A stretch of 9,881 nt of DNA from Betaproteobacteria bacterium (GCA_020061285.1 JAGUYQ010000108.1:1-9881), one strand, 5' to 3'. Numbered from the stretch's first letter, positions 1-7,033 are shown. Numbers and translations: made by a program. The notes: generated from the letters alone by a model not told the origin.

Positions 1-1161
1 CACCGTTTTGGGCGGCAGGGGCTTGTCCCGCAGGGAGGAAACGATGGCCAGCAGCACCGCCAAGTCCGCCGCCGGCTCGGTGATTTTCACCCCCCCCACG
101 GCATTGACGAACACGTCCTGGTCGAAGCAGGCGATGCCCGCGTGGCGGTGCAGCACCGCCAGCAGCATGGCCAGCCGGTTCTGCTCCAGGCCCACGGAAA
201 GACGCTTGGGAGTGGGCGAATGAGCCTCGTCCACCAGGGCCTGAACCTCCACCAGCAGGGGCCGGGTACCCTCCTGGGTGACCATGACACAGGAACCCGC
301 CACATCCTGGCCGTGGTGGGAAAGAAAGAGGGCCGACGGGTTGTTAACCTCCTTCAGCCCTTTTTCCGTCATGGCGAAGACCCCCAACTCGTTCACCGCC
401 CCGAAGCGGTTTTTGAAGGCCCGCACCAGGCGGAAGCTGGAATTGCTGTCGCCCTCGAAATACAGCACCGTATCGACGATGTGCTCCAGCACCCTGGGCC
501 CAGCCAGGGCGCCTTCCTTGGTGACGTGCCCCACCATGATCACCGCTGTGCCGCTCTGCTTGGCGTGGCGGGTCAACTGGGCGGCGCACTCCCGCACCTG
601 GGCCACGCTGCCCGGTGCGGACTGGAGAGCCTCCGAATATACCGTTTGGATCGAGTCGATCACCGCCACTTGGGGTTCCTGGGAAGTCAGGGTGGCAAGA
701 ATCTTTTCCAGTTGGATTTCCGCCAGCAGGTGTACCCCGCCCGCATCCAGTTGCAGCCGCTTGGCCCGCAAGGCGATCTGCTGGGCCGATTCCTCGCCGC
801 TGACGTACAACACCTTGCGCTTGGCGGAAAGGTGGCACAGGGCCTGGAGCAAGAGAGTGGACTTGCCGATACCGGGATCGCCGCCGATGAGCACCACCGC
901 CCCGTCCACCATTCCCCCTCCCAGCACCCGGTCGAACTCGGCGATGCCGGTGGGCTGGCGCGGCACCTCCTGAGCCTCCACCTCCGACAGGCGCTGCATC
1001 TTGCTCGCCTGGGCCAAGCCCGCGTACCGGTGGGTGGAGGCCGCCTCCGCCACCGTCTCCACCAGGGTATTCCAGGCCAGGCAGTGGGGGCACTGCCCCT
1101 GCCACTTGGGCACTTGGCCGCCGCACTCGGTGCAGGTGTAAAGGGTTTTCGCTTTTGCCAT
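1..1161 (-). CDS. radA: RadA, DNA repair/recombination ATPase (3' end outside window)
   Basis: RadA (Sms) is a cytoplasmic RecA-like ATPase that promotes branch migration of recombination intermediates. My own translation gives 387 uninterrupted codons from ATG at 1161 to the window edge. About 65-70 C-terminal residues are missing compared with the usual length of about 455. Seen in order: an N-terminal four-cysteine zinc finger (CTECGG at 10-15, CPHC at 24-27); Walker A GGDPGIGKST at 93-102; Walker B around VAVIDSIQT at 165-173; the RadA-specific KNRFG motif at 250-254; and the start of the Lon-protease-like domain, including DVFVNAVGG at 349-357. All key residues are present. The start lies 7 nt after the stop of the TPR-like gene, and no strong Shine-Dalgarno is visible, so translational coupling is likely. 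An eight-G run on the coding strand (positions 90-97) encodes part of the conserved VGGV segment. Identification is very secure. Confidence 0.97.
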   Translation of the reverse strand, partial: MAKAKTLYTCTECGGQVPKWQGQCPHCLAWNTLVETVAEAASTHRYAGLAQASKMQRLSEVEAQEVPRQPTGIAEFDRVLGGGMVDGAVVLIGGDPGIGKSTLLLQALCHLSAKRKVLYVSGEESAQQIALRAKRLQLDAGGVHLLAEIQLEKILATLTSQEPQVAVIDSIQTVYSEALQSAPGSVAQVRECAAQLTRHAKQSGTAVIMVGHVTKEGALAGPRVLEHIVDTVLYFEGDSNSSFRLVRAFKNRFGAVNELGVFAMTEKGLKEVNNPSALFLSHHGQDVAGSCVMVTQEGTRPLLVEVQALVDEAHSPTPKRLSVGLEQNRLAMLLAVLHRHAGIACFDQDVFVNAVGGVKITEPAADLAVLLAIVSSLRDKPLPPKTV

Positions 1162-1168
1162 ATGCTTG

Positions 1169-1495
1169 TCAGAGGCTGTTGATCAGCGCCTTGAATTCCT
1201 CGTCTTGGGGGAGGGGAAAAATTTCTGCATTTTTGAGTTCGGTCCGCCGCACATCCTCTCCGCCTAAACGGATTGCCTCTACCAAGACAGATTTCGCCTC
1301 AGCAATCTTACCCAGCAGAAATAGGATATAACCCTTGTTGCCTAGATAGATGGGTATGCCAGGAAGCCGCTCCAATGCCCGTTCGATCTTCTTTAGCGCT
1401 TGTTCAAGCATGGCTTCCGCACGTTCCTTGTTCCCTTCTTTCCAACATTTCTTTGCATCAGAAGATAAGATAAGCCCCGAAGCATTAAGCGCCAT
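1169..1495 (-). CDS. Small TPR-like protein of unknown function
   Basis: A 108-aa predicted cytoplasmic protein, with no signal peptide or membrane segment. Two helix-turn-helix units resemble tetratricopeptide repeats: about residues 13-46 (CWKEGNKERAEAMLEQAL) and 47-80 (GNKGYILFLLGKIAEAKSVL), with the small and aromatic residues at TPR-like spacing. The C-terminal tail (IFPLPQDEEFKALINSL) resembles the short cap often seen at the end of TPR proteins, which is inference from pattern. TPR units usually bind proteins; no enzyme motif is seen. The start ATG at 1495 has a weak AGG about 6 nt upstream. The gene ends 7 nt before radA, so the two are probably cotranscribed and coupled. Base composition is about 49% GC (hand count, 1201-1500) against about 65% in nearby radA, suggesting recent acquisition. 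The gene is probably real; its function is unknown. Confidence 0.75.
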   Translation of the reverse strand: MALNASGLILSSDAKKCWKEGNKERAEAMLEQALKKIERALERLPGIPIYLGNKGYILFLLGKIAEAKSVLVEAIRLGGEDVRRTELKNAEIFPLPQDEEFKALINSL

Positions 1496-1647
1496 TGCTA
1501 CCTGTTCACGCTACCACGCTTCAGATGATTTCTCGAAGCGCAGTACCACATCGTCAAAGACGGCAAATGATGGCAGTAATGCTTCTCATAATTCTCCTCG
1601 CACTCGATTGGTATTGAGCGGCCACGCTACGCCGATGCTCCATGCCA
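1496..1647. other. AT-richer spacer between mazF and the TPR-like gene
   Basis: This 152 nt spacer is about 48% GC (hand count of 1501-1620). On the minus strand it holds an 11-codon mini-ORF (ATG at 1589, stop at 1554-1556, peptide MRSITAIICRL) preceded 4 nt upstream by GAGGAG (1594-1599). A different minus frame is open for about 42 codons but has no good start. A 6-bp inverted repeat (1517-1522 / 1535-1540) could form a small hairpin. TTGACG (1552-1557) with AGAAAT (1528-1533) at 18 nt spacing is a weak promoter candidate for the TPR-like gene: the -35 is good and the -10 is poor. No terminator follows mazF. Nothing here is secure. Confidence 0.4.
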
Positions 1648-1977
1648 CTATTCCGCGAACATTTCCGCCAACACCCCCAGCACCTTGCCAAGAGTGGGCG
1701 CTTCCAGCTTACCGACGCCCTTGACTAGCCGTGTCTTGTCCACGGAACGCAACTGGTCCAGGGCTATGCTGCCTCCCCTTCCCTGAAAATCAAGTTCGAC
1801 GCGGGTGGGGTAGGGTTTGAGGGTGGAGGTGAGGGGGGCAATGATCACGGTGTTGAGAAAGGCATTCGCCTCGTCCGGCGAAACGACGAGGCCAGGGCGC
1901 GTCTTTTTGATCTCGCTGCCGACGGTGGGGTCGAGGTTAACCAGGTACACTTCTCCACGCTTGGGCGGCTTTACCAT
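1648..1977 (-). CDS. mazF: MazF/PemK-family endoribonuclease toxin
   Basis: Toxin of a type II toxin-antitoxin pair. MazF/PemK proteins cut mRNA at short sequences unless bound by the antitoxin. The product is 109 aa, the usual family size. The family signature is clear: GEVYLVNLDPTVGSE at 8-22, KKTRPGLVVS at 24-33, VIIAPLTS at 44-51 and LDQLRSVD at 73-80. Arg27 and Thr50 correspond by motif to the catalytic Arg and Thr of characterised MazF enzymes, so the toxin looks intact. The frame is open upstream to 2022, but the ATG at 1977 is preferred. It starts just before the conserved fold, it has a GGAG (1983-1986) at 5 nt spacing, and it overlaps the antitoxin stop by 7 nt, which is typical coupling for these pairs. 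The cleavage site cannot be predicted from sequence. The subfamily name (MazF, PemK or ChpB) is uncertain. Confidence 0.93.
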   Translation of the reverse strand: MVKPPKRGEVYLVNLDPTVGSEIKKTRPGLVVSPDEANAFLNTVIIAPLTSTLKPYPTRVELDFQGRGGSIALDQLRSVDKTRLVKGVGKLEAPTLGKVLGVLAEMFAE

Positions 1978-2225
1978 TGCCACTCCGCCTCGTCGCCTTC
2001 CACGAGGGGAGCTCCCTCCCACAGGTCTTCACGCTCCGCCTGGCCGCCCATCTGGAAAGCCTCTTCCCAGCCCTGGCGCGGTTTTCTCAGGGGCGAAATG
2101 ACGATGGAGTCATCGACCACGGTCAAGCTCACTTCCTGGTCGGCCTGGATGTGGCACTCCTCCAGCATGGCCTTGGGGATGCGCACCCCCTTGGAATTGC
2201 CGATGGATATGATTTTGGACTGCAT
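1971..2225 (-). CDS. mazE: MazE-type antitoxin, AbrB/SpoVT DNA-binding fold
   Basis: Antitoxin of 84 aa that should bind and neutralise the downstream MazF-like toxin and repress its own promoter. The N-terminal half is a swapped-hairpin AbrB/MazE domain: MQSKIISIGNSKGVRIPKAM at 1-20, then a strand-rich segment ending near residue 50 (SIVISPLRKP). The C-terminal tail (about 51-84) is acidic and Trp-rich, with WEEAF near 53 and EAEWQW at the end. This matches the flexible toxin-binding tail of PemI/ChpS-type antitoxins. The ATG at 2225 has a GAGG Shine-Dalgarno 7-8 nt upstream. The gene starts 64 nt after the alr stop and has its own promoter and palindromic operator candidate in that gap. Its last 7 nt overlap mazF. 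Confidence 0.93.
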   Translation of the reverse strand: MQSKIISIGNSKGVRIPKAMLEECHIQADQEVSLTVVDDSIVISPLRKPRQGWEEAFQMGGQAEREDLWEGAPLVEGDEAEWQW

Positions 2226-2239
2226 GGCGACGCCTCTAT

Positions 2240-2253
2240 AAAGTAATTACTTT
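2240..2253. promoter_or_regulatory. Palindromic operator candidate for the mazEF pair
   Basis: AAAGTAATTACTTT is a perfect 14-bp palindrome lying 14 nt upstream of the antitoxin start and just downstream of the candidate -10 box, covering the expected transcription start. A partial third half-site (GTAAGTA) lies at 2254-2260. The placement fits autoregulation by the MazE-type antitoxin or toxin-antitoxin complex, which is known for the family. Binding itself is inferred. Confidence 0.6.
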
Positions 2254-2256
2254 GTA

Positions 2257-2284
2257 AGTATATCCATCGAGACAACAAATGCAA
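2257..2284 (-). promoter_or_regulatory. Candidate sigma70 promoter of mazEF
   Basis: On the minus strand, TATACT at 2257-2262 matches five of six bases of the -10 consensus. TTGCAT at 2279-2284 serves as a weak -35 (TTG conserved) with 16 nt spacing. The start point would fall inside the adjacent palindrome. The -35 lies just beyond the alr stop codon, so the toxin-antitoxin pair can be expressed independently of alr. Confidence 0.5.
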
Positions 2285-2289
2285 TCGCC

Positions 2290-3354
2290 CTATTCTTCCA
2301 CCACGGGCACCCGCGCTGCCAAGGCGCACAACAATTCATAGCTGATGGTGTCGGCAGCGGCTGCCACCTCGTCCACCGGCATGCCTTCTCCCCATAGCAC
2401 CACGGGGCTGCCTACGTCCGCACCGGGGATGTGGGTGATATCGGCGAACAGCATGTCCATGGACACCCGCCCCAGGGTGCGCGTGCGTTGGCCGTTCACC
2501 AAAATAGGCGTTCCCGTGGGGGCGTGGCGAGGGTAGCCGTCGGCATAGCCGCAGGCGACGATGCCCACGCGGGTGGTTTGCTCGGCCTGGAACAAGGCGC
2601 CGTAGCCCAGCCTGTCGCCGGGAGGCAATTCCTGCACGGCGATAAGGCGGCTTTCCAGAGTCATCACCGGCTTGAGGCCGAGGGACTCCGCCGCTTGGTC
2701 GGCGAAGGGCGAGGAACCGTAGAGCATGATGCCGGGGCGCACCCAGTCGGCATGGATTTCGGGAAAGCGCAGCACGGCGGCGGAATTGGCGAAACTGCCG
2801 GGGAGGCCGAGCTCCTTGTGCAAGCGGGCCACCGCACCGCTCTGCCACGCGATGCCCATGGGTTCGTCGGCGGTGGCGAAGTGGCTCATGAGGGTAATGT
2901 CTCCCACGCTGGCGCAACGGCGCAGGCGATCCAGCACTCCCGGCACGCAATCAGCCTTGAAACCAAGGCGATTCATGCCGCTGTTGAATTTGAGGAAGAC
3001 GCCCATCGGCTGAGCCGGAGCCGCCTGCTCCAGGGCCGCCACCTGCCATTCGCTATGCACGACCGTGGTGATACGATTGGCGGCCAGGGCGGGGAGTTCG
3101 GAAGCGTCGAAGAAGCCTTCCAGCAGCAGGATGGGGTGGCCGTAGCCCGCATCCCGCAGGGCGAGTGCCTCCTCCAGGGCGAGGACGGCGAAACCCTCCG
3201 CCTCCCTGAACGCCTGCGCCACCCGCAGCATGCCGTGACCGTAGCCGTTGGCCTTGATCACCGCCAGAGTTTTGGCATGGGGCGCATGGCACTTCGCCAC
3301 GGCAAAGTTGTGGGTCAGGGCGGAAAGGGAAATGCGGGCGCGGATTGGACGCAT
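2290..3354 (-). CDS. alr: Alanine racemase (PLP-dependent)
   Basis: Converts L-alanine to D-alanine in the cytoplasm, supplying the D-Ala-D-Ala end of peptidoglycan precursors. The product is 354 aa, full length for the family. The N-terminal TIM barrel carries the PLP-binding lysine Lys34 in VIKANGYGHG (32-41). Further family landmarks are FNSGMNRLG at 123-131, SHFATAD at 157-163, RPGIMLYG at 206-213 and the catalytic tyrosine Tyr251 in RLGYGALF (248-255). ACGYADGYPR is at 267-276 and GRVSMDM at 295-301. Both catalytic bases are present. The start ATG at 3354 matches the conserved N-terminus, although no Shine-Dalgarno is visible. It lies 107 nt downstream of dnaB, probably in the same transcript. 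I cannot tell from sequence whether this is the constitutive (Alr) or catabolic (DadX) type; no dadA is adjacent, so the biosynthetic role is favoured. Confidence 0.97.
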   Translation of the reverse strand: MRPIRARISLSALTHNFAVAKCHAPHAKTLAVIKANGYGHGMLRVAQAFREAEGFAVLALEEALALRDAGYGHPILLLEGFFDASELPALAANRITTVVHSEWQVAALEQAAPAQPMGVFLKFNSGMNRLGFKADCVPGVLDRLRRCASVGDITLMSHFATADEPMGIAWQSGAVARLHKELGLPGSFANSAAVLRFPEIHADWVRPGIMLYGSSPFADQAAESLGLKPVMTLESRLIAVQELPPGDRLGYGALFQAEQTTRVGIVACGYADGYPRHAPTGTPILVNGQRTRTLGRVSMDMLFADITHIPGADVGSPVVLWGEGMPVDEVAAAADTISYELLCALAARVPVVEE

Positions 3355-3373
3355 GGATTAAAGGATGGGGCAT

Positions 3374-3436
3374 GAAGGATGAAGGAGGAAGATTGCGCCT
3401 CCAACACCGGCCATTACGCTTTTTCCTTCATCCTTC
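3374..3436. repeat. Inverted repeat of GGATGAA units in the dnaB-alr spacer
   Basis: GAAGGATGAAGGA at 3374-3386 and its exact reverse complement at 3424-3436 form a 13-bp perfect inverted repeat with a 37 nt loop. The unit TTCATCCT also recurs directly at 3427-3434, 3437-3444 and 3451-3458. No T-run follows the stem on the minus strand, so it is not a normal intrinsic terminator. It could be a dispersed intergenic repeat or an mRNA-stabilising or attenuating structure between dnaB and alr. The repeat is seen directly; the role is unknown. Confidence 0.7.
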
Positions 3437-3461
3437 TTCATCCTGGTGTCTTCATCCTTGG

Positions 3462-4841
3462 TTAATAGCCGCCGCTGCCCGCGGACGCGTAGTTCTCGAA
3501 GCGGGTGTGCTCGCCCAGGAAGGTCAGCCGCACGGTGCCGATGGGGCCGTTACGCTGTTTGCCGATGATGATTTCGGCCACGCCCTTGTCTTCGGGCTTG
3601 GTATCCTCCTTGCTGTACACCTCGTCCCGGTAGATGAACAGGATCACGTCGGCATCCTGCTCGATGGCGCCGGATTCGCGCAGGTCGGACATCACCGGGC
3701 GCTTGTTGGGGCGCTGCTCCAGGCTGCGGTTGAGCTGGGACAGGGCGATGACGGGGACATCGAGTTCTTTCGCCAGGGCTTTCAGGGAACGCGAGATTTC
3801 CGAGATTTCCGTGGCACGGTTTTCTCCCGAGGACGTGGCGGACATCAGTTGCAGGTAGTCGATGACGATCAGCCCCAGTTTCCCGCATTGGCGGGAGACG
3901 CGGCGGGCGCGGGCGCGCAGGTCCATGGAGTTGAGGGCCGGGGTTTCGTCAATAAAAACCGGGGCGTCGTTGAGCTTGCCCAAAGCGTAGGTGAGGCGCT
4001 GCCAGTCATCCTCCTCCAGGCGGCCTGTACGCAACTTGTGCTGATCCAGGCGCCCAACCGAGCCGATCATCCGGGTCACCAATTGGGTGCCGCCCATTTC
4101 CATACTGAACACCGCCACCGGCAGCCCCGCTTCCAGGGCCACATGCTCCGCGATGTTGAGCGAAAAGGCGGTCTTGCCCATGGACGGGCGGCCCGCCACG
4201 ATAATCAGGTCGCCGGGTTGCAGGCCGGAGGTCATGCGGTCGAGGTCAACGTAGCCGGTGGGAATGCCGGTCACCTCGCTCGGGTCGTCGCGATTGTAGA
4301 GCATGTCGATGCGCTCCACCACCTGGGTAAGGAGCGGCGCGATTTCCACGAAGCCCTTTTGCCCCTTGGCGCCAGCCTCGGCAATCTCGAATACCTTGGC
4401 TTCGGCATCGTCCAGCAATTGGCTGGCATTGCGTCCCATGGGATTAAGCGCGCTCTCCGCGATGCCGGTGCCGACCTCCGCCAACTTGCGCATCACCGAG
4501 CGCTCGCGGATGATTTCCGCATAGCGGCGAATGTTGGCTGCACTGGGGGTGTTCTGTACCAGGGCGCCGATGTAGGGCAAACCGCCGACATTCTGCAATT
4601 CCGCGGAATTCTCCAGGGATTCCGCGACGGTAATGGCGTCCGCCGGCTTCCCCTGTTCCAGCAGCTTCATGATGTGCTTGAATACCAGCCGGTGGTCCTG
4701 GCGATAGAAATCCTCCGCCCCGAGCACATCGGCGATGCGGTCCCAGGCGGAGTTTTCCATCAGCAGTCCGCCCAAGACGGACTGCTCCGCTTCCACCGAG
4801 TGGGGCGGGGTTTTCAGGGAATCGAGTTGTGCGTCGCTCAT
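3462..4841 (-). CDS. dnaB: Replicative DNA helicase DnaB
   Basis: Hexameric helicase that unwinds DNA at the replication fork and recruits primase. The product is 459 aa, normal length, with no intein. The N-terminal DnaB domain occupies about 12-115 (HSVEAEQSVLGGLL at 14-27). The linker follows, then the RecA-like ATPase domain from about 190 (TGIPTGYVDLD). Walker A is GRPSMGKTA at 217-225, Walker B VIDYLQLM at 326-333. The SQLNRSLEQR motif lies at 368-377, LRESGAIEQDAD at 387-398, and KQRNGPIGT with the conserved late arginine at 428-436. Start ATG at 4841 matches the family N-terminus, but no clear Shine-Dalgarno is visible. A strong hairpin terminator ends about 21 nt upstream, so the source of its transcript is unclear. 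In many proteobacteria dnaB follows rplI; here it follows pnp. Confidence 0.98.
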   Translation of the reverse strand: MSDAQLDSLKTPPHSVEAEQSVLGGLLMENSAWDRIADVLGAEDFYRQDHRLVFKHIMKLLEQGKPADAITVAESLENSAELQNVGGLPYIGALVQNTPSAANIRRYAEIIRERSVMRKLAEVGTGIAESALNPMGRNASQLLDDAEAKVFEIAEAGAKGQKGFVEIAPLLTQVVERIDMLYNRDDPSEVTGIPTGYVDLDRMTSGLQPGDLIIVAGRPSMGKTAFSLNIAEHVALEAGLPVAVFSMEMGGTQLVTRMIGSVGRLDQHKLRTGRLEEDDWQRLTYALGKLNDAPVFIDETPALNSMDLRARARRVSRQCGKLGLIVIDYLQLMSATSSGENRATEISEISRSLKALAKELDVPVIALSQLNRSLEQRPNKRPVMSDLRESGAIEQDADVILFIYRDEVYSKEDTKPEDKGVAEIIIGKQRNGPIGTVRLTFLGEHTRFENYASAGSGGY

Positions 4842-4862
4842 AGGAAAGCAAGCCTAACAAAC

Positions 4863-4891
4863 GGAAAAGGCAGCTTCAAGCTGCCTTTTCC
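4863..4891 (-). terminator. Intrinsic terminator after pnp
   Basis: GGAAAAGGCAGCTT (4863-4876) and its exact reverse complement (4878-4891) form a near-perfect hairpin; sterically it is a 12-bp stem with a 5-nt loop. On the minus strand it starts 17 nt after the pnp stop and is followed by a U-rich stretch (GTTTGTT, 4856-4862), with four more T in the stem. The A-tract on the other side could allow function in both directions. It ends the rpsO-pnp transcript and lies directly ahead of dnaB. Confidence 0.8.
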
Positions 4892-4908
4892 TGGGTTGCG
4901 CTATCCGC

Positions 4909-7026
4909 TTACTGGGCAGCCGGTTCGACAGGCGCCGGCGGCTCCAGGATGGCCTTCATGGAGAGGCGCAGACGGCCCTTCTCGTCGGCTTCCAATACCT
5001 TCACACGCACCATCTGGCCTTCCTTGAGGTGGTCGGCGACGGCGTTGACGCGCTCGTGGGCGATCTGGGAAATGTGCAGCAGGCCGTCGCGGCCCGGCAG
5101 CACGCTGACGATGGCGCCGAAGTCCAGCAGCTTGAGCACGGTGCCTTCGTATATCTTGCCCACTTCCACTTCGGCGGTGATTTCCTCGATGCGCTTCTTG
5201 GCTTTCTCGATGCTGTCGGTGCCCACGGCGGCAATGGAAACGGTACCGTCCTCGGCGATGTCGATGGTGGTGCCGGTTTCTTCGGTCAGGGCGCGAATCA
5301 CGGCGCCGCCCTTGCCGATCACGTCGCGGATTTTCTCCGGATTGATCTTGATGGTGACGATCTGCGGCGCGTAGGCGGACATGGTGCTGCTGGCCGATGG
5401 CACGGCCTCCTTCATCAGGCCGAGGATGTGCATACGGCCTTCGCGGGCCTGGGTCAAGGCGACCTGCATGATGTCCTTGGTGATGCCCTGAATCTTGATG
5501 TCCATCTGCAGGGCGGTAATGCCGGATTCCGTGCCGGCCACCTTGAAGTCCATGTCGCCGAGGTGATCCTCGTCGCCCAGGATGTCGGTCAGCACGGCGA
5601 AGCGATTGCCTTCCTTGATCAGGCCCATGGCGATGCCGGCCACGTGGGCCTTCAGGGGCACGCCGGAATTCATCAACGCCAGACAGCCGCCGCAAACGGA
5701 AGCCATGGAACTGGAGCCGTTGGACTCGGTGATTTCCGACACCACGCGCATGGTATAGGCAAAATCCGAGGCTTTCGGCAGCACCGCCACCAGGGCGCGC
5801 TTGGCGAGACGGCCATGGCCGATTTCACGGCGCTTGGGAGAGCCCACGCGGCCGGTTTCGCCGGTGGCGTAGGGGGGCATGTTGTAGTGCAGCATGAAGC
5901 GTTCGCTGTACTCGCCCTGCAGGGAGTCGATGGTCTGCTCGTCCCGGCCGGTGCCGAGAGTCGCCACGGCCAGGGCCTGGGTCTCGCCGCGGGTGAACAG
6001 GGCGGAACCGTGGGTGCGCGGCAAAACGCCGGTACGGATGGTGATCGGGCGCACGGTGCGGGTATCGCGGCCATCGATGCGAGGCTCGCCGGCCAGAATC
6101 TGGCCGCGCACGATACGGGATTCCAGGTCGCCGAAAATGGCCTTGACCTGGTTGGCGGCATGGAGATCGGTTTCAGCGGTAATCAACTCGCCGAATACCT
6201 TGTTGCGCACCTCGTCCACCTTCGCCAGGCGGGCCAGCTTCTGCTTGATGCCATAAGCGGCGGCGAGGTCGGATTCGGCAGCGGCAGCCACCTTCTTCAC
6301 CAGTTCCTCGTCCTTGGCGGGAGGCGTCCAGTCCCAGGACTCGACGCCCGCCTCGGCAGCCAGTTCGTTGATGGCGTCGATCACGGCCTGCATCTGCTCA
6401 TGGCCGAACACCACGGCGCCGAGCATCACCTCCTCGGACAACTCCAGGGCCTCGGACTCGACCATCAGCACGGCCTGCTTGGTACCGGCCACGACCAGGT
6501 CCAACTCGCACTCTCCGCTCAACTCGCTGGCGGTGGGATTGAGAATGTACTGTCCGTCGGCGTAGCCCACACGGGCAGCACCGATGGGGCCCTGGAAGGG
6601 GATGCCGGACAGGGCCAGGGCCGCGGAGGCGCCGATCAGCGCCGGGATGTCGGCGTCGATTTCGGGATTGGAGGAAACGACGGTGGCGACGATCTGAACT
6701 TCGTTGTAGAAGCCCTCGGGAAACAGCGGGCGGATGGGACGGTCGATCAAGCGGGAGGTCAGGGTCTCCTTCTCGGAAGGACGGCCCTCGCGCTTGAAGA
6801 AGCCTCCGGGGATGCGCCCGGCAGCATAGGTACGTTCCTGGTAGTCCACCGTCAGGGGGAAGAAATCCTGGCCGGGTTTGGCTTCCTTGACACCCACGGC
6901 GGTTACCAGCACCGCGGTATCGTCCATGGTCACCATCACCGCGCCGCTCGCCTGGCGAGCGATTTCCCCGGTTTCCAACGTCACCTGGTGACGGCCGTAT
7001 GCAAAGGTCTTCTTGATTGGTTTCAA
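4909..7026 (-). CDS. pnp: Polyribonucleotide nucleotidyltransferase (PNPase)
   Basis: Phosphorolytic 3'-5' exoribonuclease, a trimer and usually a degradosome component, that degrades mRNA and trims RNA 3' ends. The product is 705 aa, full length. The first RNase PH-like core carries the conserved [16 protein letters not shown] segment at 55-70. An all-helical linker covers about 235-305. The second, catalytic core includes [14 protein letters not shown] at 337-350 and [10 protein letters not shown] at 484-493; Asp485 and Asp491 match the catalytic aspartates of the E. coli enzyme. The KH domain (about 555-615) has GKGG at 571-574, and the S1 domain spans about 621-692. The start is TTG at 7026: no in-frame ATG or GTG lies upstream, and an AGAGGA Shine-Dalgarno sits 7 nt before it. 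The gene lies 75 nt after rpsO, the classical rpsO-pnp pair, and ends at a strong terminator. PNPase often autoregulates through its leader; here the leader hairpins at 7054-7091 are candidates. Confidence 0.98.
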   Translation of the reverse strand: MKPIKKTFAYGRHQVTLETGEIARQASGAVMVTMDDTAVLVTAVGVKEAKPGQDFFPLTVDYQERTYAAGRIPGGFFKREGRPSEKETLTSRLIDRPIRPLFPEGFYNEVQIVATVVSSNPEIDADIPALIGASAALALSGIPFQGPIGAARVGYADGQYILNPTASELSGECELDLVVAGTKQAVLMVESEALELSEEVMLGAVVFGHEQMQAVIDAINELAAEAGVESWDWTPPAKDEELVKKVAAAAESDLAAAYGIKQKLARLAKVDEVRNKVFGELITAETDLHAANQVKAIFGDLESRIVRGQILAGEPRIDGRDTRTVRPITIRTGVLPRTHGSALFTRGETQALAVATLGTGRDEQTIDSLQGEYSERFMLHYNMPPYATGETGRVGSPKRREIGHGRLAKRALVAVLPKASDFAYTMRVVSEITESNGSSSMASVCGGCLALMNSGVPLKAHVAGIAMGLIKEGNRFAVLTDILGDEDHLGDMDFKVAGTESGITALQMDIKIQGITKDIMQVALTQAREGRMHILGLMKEAVPSASSTMSAYAPQIVTIKINPEKIRDVIGKGGAVIRALTEETGTTIDIAEDGTVSIAAVGTDSIEKAKKRIEEITAEVEVGKIYEGTVLKLLDFGAIVSVLPGRDGLLHISQIAHERVNAVADHLKEGQMVRVKVLEADEKGRLRLSMKAILEPPAPVEPAAQ

Positions 7027-7033
7027 AACGCTG

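Noticed and set aside
344..1126. A minus-strand frame of 260 codons within radA in another phase
   Set aside because: It suggested a possible frameshift, but translating the RadA frame from 1161 to 1 gave no stop or phase change.
142..1182. Plus-strand frame of 346 codons opposite radA
   Set aside because: The minus strand encodes RadA with all motifs intact, and the plus frame is low-complexity shadow sequence.
1507..1630. 8-bp direct repeat CACGCTAC (1507-1514 and 1623-1630) as a target-site duplication
   Set aside because: The 108 nt between the copies has no terminal inverted repeats or transposon features, and an 8-mer repeated over this distance is plausible by chance.
1978..2022. N-terminal extension of the MazF-like toxin to 2022
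   Set aside because: The extension is Arg/Gly-rich, overlaps the antitoxin's conserved C-terminal coding, and the ATG at 1977 has a ribosome site and matches the family start.
3374..3436. Inverted repeat as a dnaB intrinsic terminator
   Set aside because: The loop is 37 nt and no T-run follows the second arm on the minus strand.
3345..5027. Plus-strand open frame (about 560 codons) opposite dnaB
   Set aside because: Same codon-complement artefact; it spans the dnaB gene and the terminator and has no family signature.
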